Source of the DNA: Miscanthus floridulus
Taxonomy: Eukaryota > Streptophyta > Magnoliopsida > Poales > Poaceae
Length of the DNA: 64,000 nucleotides
Direction: 5' to 3'
Assembly: GCF_019320115.1 (NCBI RefSeq)
Contig: NC_089591.1
Span: forward strand, 64,224,111 to 64,288,110
The number at the start of each line of letters is the position of its first letter. Position 1 is the first letter of the stretch. The notes beneath the pieces are model-generated. The model did no database searches and was not told where the DNA came from. It saw only the letters and a list, made by a program, of their open reading frames with translations. The translations under genes and the position numbers were made by a program. Positions 21,916 to 32,950 of the stretch are shown here, one piece after another.

Positions 21916-22890
21916 CTATTTTCCTAGCGCTGATGAAGATGGAGGAGGAGGGGGAGGAGGAGTCTCTTTTCTTAGGGCTGATGAAGATAGAGTCGGACGA
22001 GAAGAAATAGAAGGAGACCTCTGTCTTCTCGGGGGTGATGGCTCCAGATGAGGAGGGGAGTGATCTCTGTTGAGAGATGGTGAGTGATCATCGCGGGTGG
22101 GTGAAGACTCGCAGTCGTCCTCATCATCAAAGGACAATTGATGGTCAAGCTTAATGAAGCGCTTGCGCCAGGCCATTTGAAAGCCCTTGTTTTGACCAAG
22201 TTTTGGCATGTCTTCTGCTACAGGGTACTTAATGGGTATCTTGTTAAACTTCTTATCAAGTATTCTGTCAATGGTGACACGAGCGTACCCATGTGGAATT
22301 GGGCGGCTATTAATTGTCCCATCTCTAGTAGGCCAGGCCTGGCCAAGCGCCACCCTGTCCTTTGTCCATTCCTGATGGATGTACAACTTGACATTGACGG
22401 GTTCAGTGATGCCGTCCACCAGATGAGGCACATTCACCTCTTCTTCATCGAGCGGGGTCGATCCGCAACTGCTGCGACCCCTAAACTGTGGGCTAAAGGC
22501 AATATGAGTAGGGTTTTGTGGTACTCCTGACCCCTTGGATAGTAAAATTTGCTCGACTCTCGCTTCAATAGTCGCCTCAATCCGTGCTTCCATTCTGTCT
22601 TCGTTCTCTTTTAGTCGCCTCAAATACTCTGCCTCCTGTTCCGCTCTGCCCCTCGAGTGGCTCTGGTAAGTGTTAGATTCTTAGGGGAATGCTAGTTTCC
22701 AAGGAACAACACCGGTTCCTCTAGTGCGACCAGGGTGCTCCTTCATTCTGAGTGCTTGGGTGAGCATGTCTTTCTCCCTATTAGAAGTGCGAGTCCCTTG
22801 CCTCACCTCCTCAGTTACCTGGGAGATCCTCTGGATGAGTTCGCTCATGGGTTCATTTGTGGAGCTAAAGCTCCTATCTCGGCATGCCAT
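21916..22890 (-). CDS. CACTA-associated ORF with coiled coil and Ser/Pro-rich tail (part B)
   Basis: Two minus frames lie end to end. 22,890-22,681 carries MSELIQRISQVTEEVRQGTR. 22,623-21,916 carries a helix RRLKENEDRMEARIEATIEA, then VNVPHLVDGITEPVNVKLYI and RPIPHGYARVTIDRILDKKF, and a tail rich in Ser, Pro, Asp and His with a Pro run. The layout resembles the TNP1/TNPA-side gene of grass CACTA elements, where a coiled coil helps proteins pair. The frames are split by a stop or an intron near 22,650. Confidence 0.5.
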
Positions 22891-22928
22891 ACATTCCTCC
22901 CCATACAGTATAATACCGATCTAGGCTC

Positions 22929-23441
22929 CTAATCGGCTGTCTCAACCTGAACGCCTTCCTCAGCAAGGCGATCCATCTTTTGAAGTTCTGCTTCAAATTC
23001 TGGCATCTTTTTGGCATAGCCATGAGAGCCGAGATGATGAGGATTCATCGCTTTCTTTGAGTTCTCTTTATTCTTCCTGCTCAGTGCTAAGTACTCCTTG
23101 GATAACCTATATTCCTTGAAATGCTGCCAGAAGTCCTTCTGCTTGCTAAACTGTCCACCATCGAAATCTGGCTCTTTATTTTGGAGGACAAAATTCTTGT
23201 ACCATGTCCTCTTGAAATTCTTGAAGCATGTCCCCATGATTTCTTTTGTTTTTTTCTTGACTAACTCCCTATCATACTTGGTTGGGAAAGTGAAATACTC
23301 TAGGATCTTGACATCCCATATGTAATCCTTCTCACTTTTGGGAACCCTCCACAGGTCATCATCTTTCCCAATCCACTTCCTGTACCTAATCGGGATGAAG
23401 TCCCTAACAAGTAACCCGAGAATAGTCTTGTATTTGGTCAA
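22929..23441 (-). CDS. En/Spm-type plant transposase-associated domain (Transposase_24-like)
   Basis: The 170-codon minus frame contains VRDFIPIRYRKWIGKDDDLW, ILEYFTFPTKYDRELVKKKT, GTCFKNFKRTWYKNFVLQNK and LALSRKNKENSKKAMNPHHL. This is the conserved core of the plant Ptta/En/Spm protein family, with lysine-rich ends and an acidic tail. It is upstream of parts A and B in the same orientation. Confidence 0.7.
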   Translation of the reverse strand: MTKYKTILGLLVRDFIPIRYRKWIGKDDDLWRVPKSEKDYIWDVKILEYFTFPTKYDRELVKKKTKEIMGTCFKNFKRTWYKNFVLQNKEPDFDGGQFSKQKDFWQHFKEYRLSKEYLALSRKNKENSKKAMNPHHLGSHGYAKKMPEFEAELQKMDRLAEEGVQVETAD

Positions 23442-24067
23442 AGCTATAGGCGGTGAGAGTGGATCCCCGAATTCATTGAACTCAGTAATGTGCTAGTGTG
23501 CATTCCTACCAACAGGAATCTTTGACACGCCTCGCTTGGATCTAGCCTTCCTGCTACCCAAACCCTCTGGCTCCTCGGTTGGCGAAGGCTCCTGCTAGAG
23601 ACATCAAGTAAGTTATGACCCTCTCAATTGATTAGTGTGTGTGGCTACGTAGTCACATGATACCAAAGTTACCTGGCCATCTTGGTCATTTTGACCCAGA
23701 TCGAGTAGGCCAGACGGGGTCTATGGCTGCTCGTTCTCACCGACCTGATTGACACCGTCACCATTTGTTGGATCATGCGGCTCTCCCGTCCCAGCGATAT
23801 CAGCCGCTTCTTGTTGCCAATCTATTCTTTGGCGACGGGGTAACAGACGATGATGAGTCATGGCTGTGACACAATCGTGGTTAGTTTTGGCCACAAACAA
23901 CTACTAATAGCATATGTTCATATATATATATAATATGTTTAATGCAAAGTCTAATAATAAGTCCACATACAACAAAGTCAAATAATAGCATATGTTCACC
24001 TAGAACAAATTCATTGTTTGATTGACCACATACAACAAAGTCCACCTACTGTTCTATGAAACTAAGC
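23442..24067. other. Spacer inside the minus-strand CACTA 1 gene set
   Basis: Contains exon-like minus frames (Ser/Glu/Pro-rich, near 23,560-23,860), an AT microsatellite at about 23,924-23,936 and repeated 'ccacatacaacaaagtc' motifs. No gene can be fixed. Confidence 0.35.
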
Positions 24068-24418
24068 CTACATCAACTTCCAAATAAGAAAAGCGATGAC
24101 CATAGCCATAAATAAAAGCATGACATCTTTCAAAGACCAAGGAGCATTTCTCCTAATCTTCACATCTCCGATGGGTGGTTTCTCTTCGATCTCCAGTGCT
24201 AGCGGATGACCATGGTTTGCATTCATTGGACCATAGTAGGCCGGTTGCCCATGGTTTGCAAGGTAGGCCGGATGACTATAGTAGGCTCTCAAAACTTCAG
24301 CTTCTATGTTGTATTTTTTGTGCAAATTACCAGGGTAGCGATTGACTTGAGCATAGCAATCTTCCCAGGTTCGATAAATCTCAGGCATGTGACCAACATG
24401 CACTACATAACATGTCAT
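24068..24418 (-). CDS. Small ORF with viroplasmin/RNase H1 N-terminal-like domain and C-terminal membrane segment
   Basis: The 116-codon frame opens with CYVVHVGHMPEIYRTWEDCY, then AQVNRYPGNLHKKYNIEAEV and YY. This has the YVV-x(n)-G-x-P-G-I-Y-x-W-x-C-x-Q-V-x-G layout of the caulimovirus viroplasmin / RNase H1 N-terminal domain, which in RNase H1 binds RNA/DNA hybrids. Gln-Val is kept, and the usual Gly is Tyr-Pro here. Residues 94-116 are hydrophobic (SLKDVMLLFMAMVIAFLIW), suggesting a tail anchor. It stands at the outer end of the minus-strand CACTA gene set. It could be a captured fragment or an authentic element gene. Confidence 0.55.
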   Translation of the reverse strand: MTCYVVHVGHMPEIYRTWEDCYAQVNRYPGNLHKKYNIEAEVLRAYYSHPAYLANHGQPAYYGPMNANHGHPLALEIEEKPPIGDVKIRRNAPWSLKDVMLLFMAMVIAFLIWKLM

Positions 24419-24440
24419 GGTTGCCTATACATTTAAGTAA

Positions 24441-24931
24441 ATTAGGTTGTCACTCAAACTTGATGTATTCTTATACAATTTAATATATTTACGAATAACA
24501 CACAACCATTGCATAGCAGTGTTTGGAAAACAGCTATTCATGTGCCTTAGTAATAGTTGTTAGATGTAGGAAAGATATAAAGAATATTTTTTATTCGTTA
24601 AAAACCAAATGATGATTTAGAGAGCCAGTTTAAGACTTTTGGATATACTCCTAGAGATATCTCAGAGTCTTCAGTCTCACTATAAATCCCCCAACCATCG
24701 GCGTGAGGTTCTTTCACAAGTATCAGTGCAGGTAAGCATCTTTCCAAATTAGTGATACTTTGATCTAAAACTTACATGGTTGGTAGGGGCAAATATGCAT
24801 CTCATACTATCCTAGGAAAGTGACATGCAAAAGCTCATAATAAGATAGGATTGTTGGAAAATATTCCCAATTTAATGCACAAGGCTACATAACTATGTAT
24901 TACTTGTAATCTTACATAAGTTAATAATTAT
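24441..24931. other. Non-coding DNA left of the first 434-bp-LTR element
   Basis: AT-rich sequence with no gene seen. It continues at 29,377 once the inserted element and one TSD copy are removed. Confidence 0.4.
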
Positions 24932-24936
24932 GCATC

Positions 24937-25370
24937 TGTCGATGCGGGACCCATGGGGTTTCCCACGGAGAAGAGAGAAGAAGACCTAGTTCAACTAGAA
25001 TTCCCTACATGTAATCCTACTAGAACTAGTTACACGTAATCCTACTAGGATCTCTACTTTGTAACCGACTAGGACTCCCGCCTCTCCTGGACTATATAAA
25101 GGAGGGCAGGGGTCCCTAGATCGGCACCTACACAAAACTGACAGAACTCACAACCACAACATACCTCGCAACACAACAAATAGCGCAGGGCGCAATATAC
25201 TATCCACATAAGACTGGACATAGGGCGCCGTGACTTTCCAACGTACCGAACCAGTATAAACCATTGTCTCCCTACGTTTACCATTGAGTTCCTACAAACA
25301 CCGATACCCCTCCGAACAAATCACCGTCCCGGGTACCCCGTGATGGGTTGCCAGTGGTAAAACATCGACA
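24937..25370 (+). repeat. 5' LTR of the first 434-bp-LTR element
   Basis: Contains a TATA box (ctatataaaggagggcaggg, about 25,092-25,111) at the likely transcription start. Ends CATCGACA. Confidence 0.85.
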
Positions 25371-25372
25371 GC

Positions 25373-25390
25373 TGGCGTGCTAGGTAGGGG
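25373..25390 (+). promoter_or_regulatory. Primer binding site of the first 434-bp-LTR element
   Basis: TGGCGTGCTAGGTAGGGG starts 2 bp after the LTR. It is a slightly changed form of TGGCGCGCCAGGTAGGGG at the same place in the Tat-type Gypsy (39,561). Confidence 0.75.
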
Positions 25391-26540
25391 TTCTCGGTGC
25401 TTTGCGTTTGATAGCTTAGTGGACCTCAAGATCAAGATTCGTTACGAAGACCTCATCGATAACTCGTCATCTTCAGCTTAAGCGTGTTCACAACAACGGA
25501 GAATGCCATGCAACCGCATGTTCTGTTGATCCAAGAAGAATCTACATGCAAGACTAATGGCATTATACAAAGCACAGCGGCAAGGAAGCACCACGTGTGG
25601 ACTTGAGCCCACTTGGAGCCGAGTCCGACTCCAACCCACGCACGCTCTCCGTCGAGCATCGCTGGTTCCAAGCTGAACTCTACTCAAGTTGGTGCCGACT
25701 TCGACCACAACTCGGACAAACCAGAACAAGACAGACCCCCACACCACCTCCATCAACAATTTGACTCCATGCAGATTCTAATACAACTCGGACATGTCGA
25801 GTCCAGCTCCTACACAACCTGGCGACATGCAAGCAAGGAAGAATACCAGCTAATTATGGCTATGCAAGATGACGTCAAGGACTAAACTTAGAAGCTACTA
25901 GAAGACAGCTCAAGACATGCAAGCTACGGATCTATGCGGTGCATGTGTACTCGTATGATTGCGAGCAACAAGCAAATAAGAAAGAGGCCTACGTGTGTGT
26001 ATATATATATATACGTATATATGTCTAAGACATGCAAGAAGCCACGGAGTCAGGCAAACCAAAGGAAGCAAAACAAGACCAGTAGATCACGATCCGATAT
26101 TGATATAGGCACATAAAAATTGAGGCCTCACAAGAGATCGAACCCATGACCAGCAGCATGGAGAAAACAACAATCAAGGAGTCCATTCGATTCAGCCAAA
26201 CAGTTATGCTCCAAATTCAACAACTCCCCAACTACGTCAAGCCACCAGTCCGAGTTCTCAAAATTTGGTTCAAACACAACTCAGCTCATATCCGACTACC
26301 CGACAACACCAAAGTGTCAAGACGGAACTACCCGAACAATGTCAAGGTGTTCGACTACATCAGGTGACAGAAAGTTATCAAGTCTACTTACAACAACTCG
26401 GCTCCACTCAGCTCCATGCCGCACTAATCGACTACTCGGCTACGGCGATCGACAACGCGGACAAGAACCAAGCTAAGTCACGTCTCATTTTTTATATATT
26501 TCAGATATTATTCATATACGTCTCTGGGAAGACACAAAAA

Positions 26541-26644
26541 TCATCATGCGAGCAAACATAGTGCTCTAAAGTCAAACCATCATGCGAGCAAACATAGTGC
26601 TCAAGATACAAAAAATCATCATGCGAGCAAACATAGTGCTCTAG
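26541..26644. repeat. Three spaced copies of a 24-bp motif in the first 434-bp-LTR element
   Basis: The motif atcatgcgagcaaacatagt plus gctc occurs three times with spacers of 10-20 bp. The same triplet lies in the second element at 31,530-31,632, so it is conserved within the family. Confidence 0.85.
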
Positions 26645-27029
26645 GTCTTCTCTTAACGGTCGCCGAATTCCTCAAGTAGAACACGCCTTAATCCGTGAAG
26701 CTTGTTGGACGGTCACAAACCGAGTGCCAGGCTCACATGGTCATGTCATGAACCTCTTAACCATACGCTAGAGATTCAAGTGCTTAAACGTAATAGGACA
26801 CTACCTAAGGAATTTGCATGGCCTAGCAAGAGCAAGACGCAAAAAGTTTATATGCATTTCATAATGCTGAGGCCCGCCCCTGATTGATTATTCAAATATG
26901 GGACATGCTCCCCACTTTATATCCGGAATGTCATTTACAACATATTTTTATGTTTAACATGCAGGAAAGCTACATCTGTACCATGAGATCAGGAAAAACA
27001 CGCTCCTGAGAGCTACTTTACTCAGATAA

Positions 27030-27425
27030 GTCAAGAAACAACCTGGTTTGATCAAAAAAGAACCCCGATGAGGTACGGCAAGAACCAAGACAAGCTTAGA
27101 AAGAACCCGGATTGATCAAAAAAGAACCCCGACAAGGTGCGGCAAGAACCAAGACAAGATCAGAAAGAACCCGGATTGAAGGAAAACAACCCAGATGAGC
27201 TGGGGCAAAAATCAAGACAATTAGAAAAAAAACCCGGATTGAAGAAAAACAACCCAGATAAGTTGGGAATAGAAATCAAGACAAAAAAGAACTTGGATTG
27301 ATCAGAAAATAACCCAGATGAGGTACATACAAGTTGAGAAAGAACCTGGACGAAGTGCAAACAACCTGGAAGAGGTACATCAAGAACCAGAGAAGTCTAG
27401 AAACAACCTGGATGAATAAAAAACA
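27030..27425. repeat. Degenerate tandem array with 'agaacccggattgatcaaaa' unit
   Basis: About 55-60-bp units combine 'gaacccggattga', 'aaaagaaccccga(c/t)gagg' and 'caagaaccaagacaag'. They recur six or more times with drift. The equivalent array is at 32,030-32,420 in the second element. Confidence 0.75.
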
Positions 27426-27780
27426 ACTCGGAAGAGCATCACGGCTTAGTCAAACACTAAGCTCGGGGGCTCGGCATTCGCTTCAACTACGCCCGGGGGC
27501 TCGGATTTAAAGACGAAGGACCAAGAATATAAGAACTCAAGACTACAACAAACGACAACACATCAAGACCCTTCATCCGATTTCTTTTCGAAAGAAAAGA
27601 ACTTAGAGAAGGCTCAGGGGCTGCGGGATACATAACCCCAAAAATTTTTGAAGACAAGAATCTAGACCCTCCAACTTTTGCAAGCAAAAGCAAGAGGCTC
27701 GGGGGCTACACTCAGTGAGTGCAATTTTTCGTAAAAATTGCACCCACCGAAAAAGAACTCGGAGCAACCAAGAAGACTAA

Positions 27781-27917
27781 GGACCTGTTTGGCAGGGCTC
27801 CTCTCTGGCTCCGGCTCCAGCTCCTCCAGAGGAGCCCTGCCAAACGTTTTCTCGAAGGAGCCGTTTTTCAGTAAAAAACAGAGGAGCCCCTCAGGAGGAG
27901 CCGTGCCAAACAGGTCC
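27781..27917. mobile_element. 137-bp MITE with TAA target duplication (Tourist/Harbinger-like)
   Basis: Ends GGACCTGTTTGGCA and TGCCAAACAGGTCC are perfect inverted repeats, and TAA lies at 27,778-27,780 and 27,918-27,920. The duplicated interior at about 28,701-28,718 shows the empty site 'gaagactaaagggaccc' with one TAA. Confidence 0.88.
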
Positions 27918-28146
27918 TAAAGGGACCCTCTGACTTCTTGTCCCAACAAGCAAGAGGCTTGGGGGCTACACTCACTAAGTGCACTTTTTTAGAAAAAAAG
28001 TGCACATCAGTCATTATGAACCAACCAAAAGAAGACCATCTCAAGGTTTCACTTCAGAAGAACCTAGAACGGATTTACAACAACTCAACGAAGACCAAGA
28101 AGAATAAGAAGGCTTCCGAAGCTCATCCATGAGATGCTCGGGGGCT

Positions 28147-28494
28147 TGTCGATGCGGGACCCATGGGGTTTCCCACAGAGAAGAGAGAAGAAGACCTAGT
28201 CCAACTAGAATTCCTTACATGTAATCCTACTAGAACTAGTTACACGTAATCCTACTAGGATCTCTACTTTGTAACCGACTAGGACTCCCACCTCTCCTGG
28301 ACTATATAAAGGAGGGCAGGGGTCCCTTGATCGGCACCTACACAAAACCGACAGAACTCACAACCACAACATACCTCGCAATACAACAAATAGCACAGGG
28401 TGCAATATACTATCCACATCAGACTGGACGTAGGGCGTCGTGACTTTCCGGCGTGCCGAACTAGTATAAATCATTGTCTCCATGCATTTACCAT
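28147..28494 (+). repeat. Truncated middle LTR joined to interior sequence
   Basis: Follows the LTR consensus from TGTCGATGCGGGACC up to 'tttaccat', then changes to 'caagcccttcatccaattt', which matches interior sequence at 27,561. The following 28,495-28,937 is a second copy of 27,565-28,146 without the MITE. Confidence 0.85.
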
Positions 28495-28937
28495 CAAGCC
28501 CTTCATCCAATTTCTTTTCGAAAGAAAAGAACTCAAAGAAGGCTCGGGGGCTACGGGATACATAACCCTAGAAATTTTTGAAGACAAGAATCTAGTCCCT
28601 CCAACTTTTGCAAGCAAAAGCAAGAGGCTCGAGGGCTACACTCAGTGAGTGCAATTTTTATGAAAAATTGCACCCACCGAAAAAGAACTCAGAGCAACCA
28701 AGAAGACTAAAGGGACCCTCTGACTTCTTGTCCCAACAAGCAAGAGGCTCAGGGGCTACACTCACTGAGTGCACTTTTTAGAAAAAAAAAGTGCACATCA
28801 GTCATGACGAACCAACCAAAAGAAGACCATCTCAAGGTTTCACTTCAGAAGAACCTGGAATGGATTTACAACAACTCAATGAAGACCAAGAAGAATAAGA
28901 AGGCTTCCAAAGCTCATCCATGAGATGCTTGGGGGCT

Positions 28938-29371
28938 TGTCGATGCAGGACCCATAGGGTTTCCCACGGAGAAGAGAGAAGAAGACCTAGTCCAACTAGA
29001 ATTCCCTACATATAATCCTACTAGAACTAGTTACACGTAATCCTACTAGGATCTCTACTTTGTAACCGACTAGGACTCCCGCCTCTCCTAGACTATATAA
29101 AGGAGGGTAGGGGTCCCTAGATCGGCACCTACACATAATCGACAGAACTCACAGCCACAACATACCTTGCAACACAACAAATAGCGTAGGGTGCAATATA
29201 CTATCCACACCAGACTGGACGTAGGGCACCGTGACTTTCTGGCACGCCGAACTAGTATAAATCATTGTCTCCCTATGTTTACCATTGAGTTCCTACAAAC
29301 GCCGATACCCCTCCAAACAAATCACCGTCCCGGGTACCCCGTGATGGGTTGCCAGTGGTAAAACATCGATA
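28938..29371 (+). repeat. 3' LTR of the first 434-bp-LTR element
   Basis: Full-length copy of the 434-bp LTR ending CATCGATA, followed by the GCATC duplication. Confidence 0.85.
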
Positions 29372-29376
29372 GCATC

Positions 29377-29932
29377 TTTATACTGATAGCATGGAGAATT
29401 CCATGACAAGTTTGGACATATATTAGTTTTATAGGTCTAAAGTATATATACTTCATCCTCACATCCAAAAACATTGAGCATTAGTGGCATAGTTCCAAAA
29501 ACATTGAGTATCTGCCTGATGGGAGCGCAATTGCAATTGCAAGCTATGAGGTGAGGCCAGCCATTGGTTTCACATATGTATCTAGCCAAGCTCCAATGAT
29601 GCACAAGATGGTTTCATAGAGAAAACATAAGTTTGTTTCACAGAGAAAATGCAAGTACTCTGAAAACAAACTACCATTAATGTCCAGAGAGTAATTTCTG
29701 TCAAGTATTATGAGTCCCTAATATGTTTATCCTGGTAACCAAAAATAAAATTACGCTTTTGTTCTTATCAGTATACTGATGAATAGAGCTGAGCAACGTT
29801 CTACTAAGTAACAATGTACTACTTACTAGCAATGTTTCCAGAAACACAAAGAAACAGACTGCACACACTGTGTGGCAAACCTAGGTTCTAGCATTCATAG
29901 CTGCATGATCAAACTGTATGATAGCACACACT
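29377..29932. other. Non-coding DNA between the two 434-bp-LTR elements
   Basis: AT-rich. No gene, terminus or clear repeat is seen. Confidence 0.4.
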
Positions 29933-30366
29933 TGTCGATGCGAGACCCATGGGGTTTCCCACGGAGAAGAGAGAAGAAGGCCTAGTCCAACTAGGATTCC
30001 CTACATGTAATCCTCCTAGAACTAGTTACACATAATCCTACTAGGATCTCTACTTTGTAACTGACTAGGACTCCTTCCTCTCCTAGACTATATAAAGGAG
30101 GGCAGGGGTCCCTAGATCGGCACCGACACATAACCGATAGAACTCACAACCACAACATACCTCGTAACATAATAAATAGCACAGGGCGCAATATACTATC
30201 CACACCAGACTAGACGTACGGTGCCGTGACTTTTCGGCGTGCCGAACTAGTATAAATCGTTGTCTCCCTACGTTTACCATCGAGTTCCTACAAACGCCGA
30301 TACCCCTCCGAACAAATCACCGTCCTGGGTACCCCATGATGGGTTGTCGGTGGTAAAACATCAACA
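29933..30366 (+). repeat. 5' LTR of the second 434-bp-LTR element
   Basis: Same length and ends as the other copies (TGTCGATGCG...CATCAACA), with the shared TATA region at about 30,088-30,106. Confidence 0.85.
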
Positions 30367-31529
30367 GCTGGCACGCCAGGCAGGGGTTCTCGGCGCTTTG
30401 CATTTGAGAGCTCGGTGGACCTCAAGATCAAGATTCGTCACGAAGACCTCATCGACAACTCGCCATCTTCAGCTTAAGCGTGTTCACAACAATGGAGGAT
30501 GCCATGCAACCGCATGTTCTGTTGATCCAAGAAGAATCTACATGCAAGACTAATGGCATTAGACAAAGCACAGCGGCAAGGAAGCACCACGTGTGGACTT
30601 GAACCCACTCGGAGCCAAGTCCGACTCCAACCCACGCACGCTCTCCGTTGAGCATCGCTGGTTCCGAGTTGAACTCTACTCAAGCTGGTGCCAACTTCGA
30701 CCACAACTCGGACAAACCAGAACAAGACAGACCGCCACACCACCTTCGTCAACAATTCGGCTCCATGCAGATTCTAATACAACTCGGACATGCCGAGTCT
30801 AGCTCCTACACAAACCGGCGACATGCAAGCAAGGAAGAATACCAGCTAATTACGGCTATGCAAGATGACGTCAATGACTAAACTTAGAAGATACTAGAAG
30901 GCAGCTCAAGACATGCAAGCTACGGATCTATGCGGTGCATGTGTACCCGTATGATTGCGAGCAACAAGCAAATAAGGAAAGAGGCCTATGTATATATATA
31001 TACGTATATATGTCTAAGACATGCAAGAAGCCACGGAGTCAGGCAAACCAAAGGAAGCAAAACAAGACCAGTAGACCACGATCCGATATTGATATAGGCA
31101 CACAAAAATTGAGGCCTCACAAGAGATCGAACCCATGACCAGCAGCACGAAGAAAACAGCAATCAAGGAGTCCATTCGATTCAGCCAAACAGTTACGCTC
31201 CAAATTCAACAACTCCCCAACAACGTCAAGCCACCAGTCCGAGGTCTCAAAATTTGGTTCAAACACAACTCGGCTCATATCCGACTACCCGACAACACCA
31301 AAGTGTCAGGACGGAACTACCCAAACAATGTCAAGGTGTTCGACTACATCAGGTGACAGAAAGTTATCAAGTCTACTTATAACAACTCGGCTCCACTCAG
31401 CTCCATGCCGCACTAATCGACTACTCGGCTGCGGCGATCGACAACATGGCCACGAACCAAGCTAAGTCATGTCTCATTTTTTTTATATTTCAGATATTAT
31501 TCATATATGTCTCTGGGAAGACACAAAAA

Positions 31530-31632
31530 TCATCATGCGAGCAAACATAGTGCTCTAAAGTCAAATCATCATGCGAGCAAACATAGTGCTCAAGATACAA
31601 AAAATCATCATGCGAGCAAACATAGTGCTCTA
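31530..31632. repeat. Three spaced copies of the 24-bp motif, second element
   Basis: Same arrangement as at 26,541-26,644: atcatgcgagcaaacatagt plus gctc, three times. Confidence 0.85.
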
Positions 31633-32029
31633 GGTCTTCTCTTAACGGTCACCGAATTCCTTAGCTAGACCACACCTTAATCTGTGAAGCTTGTCTACTC
31701 ACATGGACGGTCACGAACCGAGTGCTAGGCTCACATGGTCAAGTCATGAACCTCTGAACCATACGCCAGAGATTCAAGTGCTTAAATGTAACAGGACACT
31801 ACCTAAGGAATTTGCATGGCCTAGCAAGAGCAAGACGCAAAAAGTTTATATGCATTTCATAATGCCGGGGCCCGCCCCTGATTGATTATTCAAATATGGG
31901 ACATGCTCCCCACTTTATATCCGGAATGTCATTTACAATATATTTTTATGTTTAACATGCAGGAAAGCTACATCTGTACCATGAGATCAGGAAAAACACG
32001 CTCCTGAGAGCTACTTTACTCAGATAAGT

Positions 32030-32420
32030 CAAGAAACAACCTAGTTTGATCAAAAAAGAACCCCGATGAGGTATGGCAAGAACCAAGACAAGCTTAGAAA
32101 GAACCCAGATTGATCAAAAAAGAACCCCGACAAGGTGCGGCAAGAACCAAGACAAGCTTAGAAAGAACCCGGATTGATCAGAAAAGAACCCCAACAAGGA
32201 GAGACAAAGATCAAGTCAAGATCAGAAAGAACCCATATTGAAGAAAAACAACCCAGACAAGTTGGGAACATAAATCAAGACAAAAAAGAACCTGAAGTGA
32301 TCAGAAAACAACCCGGATGAGGTACATATAAGTTCAGAAAGAACCTGGATGAAGTGCAAACAACCTAGAAGAGGTACATCAAGAACCAGAGAAGTCTAGA
32401 AACGACCTGGATAAATAAAA
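32030..32420. repeat. Degenerate tandem array, second 434-bp-LTR element
   Basis: Counterpart of 27,030-27,425, with unit order slightly changed. Ends near 'aagctcgggggctc'. Confidence 0.75.
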
Positions 32421-32950
32421 ACAACTCAGAAGAACTTCATGGCTTAGTCAAACACTAAGCTCGGGGGCTCAGCATTCGCTTCAACTACGCCCGGGGGCTC
32501 GGATTCAAGGACGAAAGACCAAGAATACAAGTACTCAAGACTACAACAATGACAACACTACATGATCAAATTGATTCAAGTAAGCAGCTGTGGGACATTT
32601 CATCAGACACATAGCGGGCAGTGAGCCACGCACTCACCATAGAGGTGGGAAAGCAGCTGTCCGTGCACTCTTGAAGGCCTCGGCGGTGGGACGGACGGCG
32701 CGGTGCTCTGGATGGCATGGTGCTTCGACGGCGCGGGGGAGGGGTTGGCGCGGGGTTGAAATGAATTGGGATAATTTCAACCCGCGCCACTTTTATAGCA
32801 GTAGCTCATCACTACCGGTTCTGCTTGTAAACCGACAGTGATGGGGCACATCACTGCCGGGTCACTACCCAAACCGATAGTGATGTGCTGTAGCAGTTAT
32901 GTGTTAAGTTAGGTGTTAAGTAGGATAAGTTTCTATTTTCTTTCGAACTT

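Larger units (their letters stand above)
17435..24440. mobile_element. CACTA element 1 (En/Spm type), degenerate; borders uncertain
   Basis: The left part carries repeated TTTGCCGAGTG(T/C) subterminal motifs in both orientations. The middle carries TNP2 transposase pieces on plus (19.2-21.2 kb). The right half carries En/Spm-associated ORFs on minus (21.3-24.4 kb). This divided coding layout is typical of plant CACTA elements. No CACTA terminus was found at either edge, so the limits are approximate and both ends may be lost. Confidence 0.75.
24937..29371 (+). mobile_element. Non-coding LTR retrotransposon with an extra chimeric LTR (434-bp LTRs)
   Basis: Outer LTRs 24,937-25,370 and 28,938-29,371 are each 434 bp, TGTCGATG...CATCGACA/CATCGATA, with target duplication GCATC at 24,932-24,936 and 29,372-29,376. 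A PBS-like site follows the left LTR. The 2.8-kb interior has no gag or pol. A partial third LTR (28,147 to about 28,494) is joined to a second copy of the 3' interior. It is a non-autonomous (LARD-like) element that must depend on another element's proteins. Confidence 0.85.
29933..32552 (+). mobile_element. Second 434-bp-LTR element, truncated at its 3' side
   Basis: LTR 29,933-30,366 (434 bp) is followed by the PBS TGGCACGCCAGGCAGGGG (30,369). The interior is about 90% or more alike to the first element, with the same triplet motif and arrays. The match stops at about 32,552 ('caatgacaaca'), and no 3' LTR follows. The following bases read CACTACATGATC. The MITE of the first element lies beyond the break point. 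Confidence 0.82.

Noticed and set aside
26541..26644. CRISPR-like regularly spaced repeats
   Set aside because: Only three copies, inside a plant LTR element, with short non-unique spacers. The context is eukaryotic.
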